Source: Micromonospora citrea
GTDB taxonomy: Bacteria > Actinomycetota > Actinomycetes > Mycobacteriales > Micromonosporaceae
Direction: 5' to 3'
DNA length: 64,000 bases
Assembly (NCBI RefSeq): GCF_900090315.1
Contig: NZ_FMHZ01000002.1
Coordinates: forward strand, 3,016,501 to 3,080,500
Below are positions 62,391 to 64,000 of this stretch, in pieces. The notes under the pieces were generated by a model that saw only the letters and a list, made by a program, of their open reading frames with translations, was not told the origin of the DNA and ran no database searches. A program made the position numbers and the translations under genes. Each line of letters starts with the position of its first letter. Positions within the stretch are counted from its first letter, which is position 1.

Positions 62391-62426
62391 ACATGACAGT
62401 CGCGGCCTCGGCCGCGCCCGTCATGT
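62391..62426 (+). promoter_or_regulatory. 36-nt nested dyad in front of second M6 gene
   Basis: ACATGAC-AGT-CGCGGCC-TC-GGCCGCG-CCC-GTCATGT: two perfect 7-bp stems separated by a 3x3 internal loop, ending 14 bases before the GGAGGAGG site. Confidence 0.6.
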
Positions 62427-62452
62427 AACAGATCCACAAAGGAGGAGGACCT

Positions 62453-64000
62453 TTGAGGAGACGAGTCACAGCCGGTCTGGCCTCGGCCACGGCCGCGCTG
62501 CTGGCGGCGGGAGTCGTGTCGGCGCCGGCCTCCGGCGCACCGGCCGCGGACCCGGCCCCCGGTTCCGACAAGGCGAAGCACGGCAGGGACAACCTCCCCG
62601 ATCCGAAGGCGGATCAGCAGCGGGAGCTCCGGAAGAAGGCCATCGCCGACCTGCTCTCCGGCAAGGCCAAGCTTTCCACGCGCAACGGCTCGAAGGTCAT
62701 CCAGGTCAAGGACGACCTGTTCGTCGAGTACCAGCAGGCCCCGAAGACCGACCCCATCTTCACGATGCTCGTCGAGTTCGGCGACCAGACCGACCCCCGG
62801 ACCGGTGGAGCTGCCGGCCCGGTGCACAACCAGATCGCCCAGCCGGACCGTGACTGGGACGGCAGCCCGACCGACGACAACAGCACGCTGTGGCGGTCGG
62901 ACTTCAACCGGGCGCACTACCAGGACATGATGTTCGGTCCGGGTGAGTCGATGCGGGACTTCTACTTCAAGCAGTCCGGCGGGCGCTACACCGTCAACGG
63001 CGACGTCAGCGACTGGGTGAAGGTCCCCTACAACGAGGCCCGGTACGGCAGCAACGCCATCTCCGAGGCCGACGGGTACTGGAACTTCGTCAAGGACAGC
63101 GCCACCGCCTGGTACCAGGCCCAGGTCGCGGCCGGCAAGACGCCGGAGCAGATCAAGCAGTACCTGGCCCAGTTCGACATCTGGGACCGGTACGACTTCG
63201 ACGGCGACGGTGACTTCAACGAGCCCGACGGCTACATCGACCACTTCCAGGCGGTGCACGCCGGCGAGGGCGAGGAGGCCGGCGGCGGCGCCCAGGGCGA
63301 GGACGCCATCTGGTCGCACCGCTGGGCGGCGTTCCCGAACCTGGCCGGCAGCGCCGGTCCGGGCGCGAACAAGGCCGGTGGTGTCCAGATCGGCGACACC
63401 GGCATCTGGATCCGTGACTACACCACGGAGCCGGAGAACGGCGGTCTGGGCGTGTTCGCCCACGAGTACGGTCACGACCTCGGTCTGCCGGACCTCTACG
63501 ACACCGCCGGCGGCGACAACGGCGTCGGCTTCTGGAGCCTGATGTCCTCCGGTTCGTGGCTGAGCCGCGGCAAGGACGACATCGGCTCGACCCCGGGTTA
63601 CATGGACCCGTGGTCGAAGCTCTACCTGGGCTGGCTGAACTACTCGGTCGTCGAGGAGAACAGCGGCACCACCCGGGTCACGCTCGGCCCGGCCGGCGAC
63701 AGCGACGGGCCGAAGGCCCAGGCCGTCGTCGTCAACCTGCCGGCGCAGACCCAGACCACCAGCTACAACACGCCGTTCGGCGGATCGTACGAGTGGTGGG
63801 GCGGCAGCGCGGACGACCTGAACACCACGCTGACCCGTCAGCTCGACCTGACCGGTACGACGTCCGCGTCGATCACCGCGAAGGCCTGGTACGACATCGA
63901 GGAGGACTACGACTACCTCTACGCCGAGGTGTCGACCAACGGTGGCGCCACCTGGACCCCGCTGAGCAACTCCTCGATCGACGCCGGTGAGACCGGGGTC
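62453..64000 (+). CDS. Second secreted M6 metalloprotease, 3' end outside window
   Basis: The frame is open to the right edge; 516 residues are visible. TTG 62453 is preceded by GGAGGAGG. A signal peptide (RRRVTAGLASATAALLAAGVVSAPASGAPA) and propeptide are followed by HEYGHDLGLPDLYD (about residue 338). It is a paralogue of the previous gene, with clear similarity around the zinc site and in the WEVSTNGG-like C-terminal sandwich (YAEVSTNGGATW), but shorter in the propeptide. The pair probably arose by tandem duplication. It has its own leader hairpin and terminator-separated transcription. Confidence 0.92.
   Translation, partial: MRRRVTAGLASATAALLAAGVVSAPASGAPAADPAPGSDKAKHGRDNLPDPKADQQRELRKKAIADLLSGKAKLSTRNGSKVIQVKDDLFVEYQQAPKTDPIFTMLVEFGDQTDPRTGGAAGPVHNQIAQPDRDWDGSPTDDNSTLWRSDFNRAHYQDMMFGPGESMRDFYFKQSGGRYTVNGDVSDWVKVPYNEARYGSNAISEADGYWNFVKDSATAWYQAQVAAGKTPEQIKQYLAQFDIWDRYDFDGDGDFNEPDGYIDHFQAVHAGEGEEAGGGAQGEDAIWSHRWAAFPNLAGSAGPGANKAGGVQIGDTGIWIRDYTTEPENGGLGVFAHEYGHDLGLPDLYDTAGGDNGVGFWSLMSSGSWLSRGKDDIGSTPGYMDPWSKLYLGWLNYSVVEENSGTTRVTLGPAGDSDGPKAQAVVVNLPAQTQTTSYNTPFGGSYEWWGGSADDLNTTLTRQLDLTGTTSASITAKAWYDIEEDYDYLYAEVSTNGGATWTPLSNSSIDAGETGV

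Overview
The window is very GC-rich, uses GTG and TTG starts freely, has many leaderless-looking promoters, and carries families typical of sporulating actinomycetes (BldG, Ssd, an MFS-thymidylate kinase fusion, an actinomycete Tad pilus locus). A member of the Micromonosporaceae (Micromonospora or Salinispora type) is the best fit; this comes from protein content and gene order, not from any marker RNA gene, and I saw no rRNA or tRNA.

Chromosomal core, left (1-29 kb): the end of a membrane metallophosphatase; a PSP1 protein; a three-gene minus-strand unit with a type VII secretion-like helical protein and a YbaB-like protein; holB and an MFS-tmk fusion; a PLP-dependent racemase/aldolase fold enzyme; a TetR gene divergent from an FAD sugar-lactone oxidase; topA; a lipoprotein; hppA; bldG with its kinase-like partner; a DEAD/DEAH helicase of the MrfA/YprA type; and a complete minus-strand Tad pilus operon (ssd-tadA-tadB-tadC-pilin-tadE-tadG-like) in which every junction but one is a 1-4 base overlap. 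Several intergenic gaps hold short tandem repeats (8, 17, 30, 33 and about 45 bp units), and one 18-bp minisatellite lies inside tadB.

Variable segment (29-54.6 kb): VOC, TetR, MFS exporter, hydrolase and two orphan genes, followed by an integrated actinomycete integrative and conjugative element (AICE). I place its ends at a 29-bp perfect direct repeat (34171-34199 and 54608-54636), giving about 20.4 kb. The backbone is on the right: GntR regulator with operator-like dyads, Pra-type activator, FtsK-like TraSA, SpdB-like DUF2637 protein, RepSA-type initiator, Xis and tyrosine integrase. The cargo on the left is visibly less GC-rich: a DGQHR/DndB-like gene, then a convergent four-gene operon of an SMC/Rad50-like ATPase with a CxxC...CxxC hook, a small middle protein, a PD-(D/E)xK-type nuclease and a DNA methyltransferase. 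This looks like a Lamassu/ABC-three-component-type defence system that also carries its own modification enzyme; it is the most interesting thing here. An IS256-family element lies just upstream of the operon and has truncated a neighbouring gene.

Chromosomal core, right (54.6-64 kb): a HAD-IB phosphatase behind a Crp-like site, a Fic-like protein with a degraded active-site motif, acetyl-CoA synthetase, and two tandem secreted M6 (immune inhibitor A) metalloproteases, the second running off the window end. In streptomycetes acs, the HAD gene and ssd lie near bldG/hppA/topA, so the 29-54.6 kb segment is most simply read as an insertion into an otherwise conserved neighbourhood.
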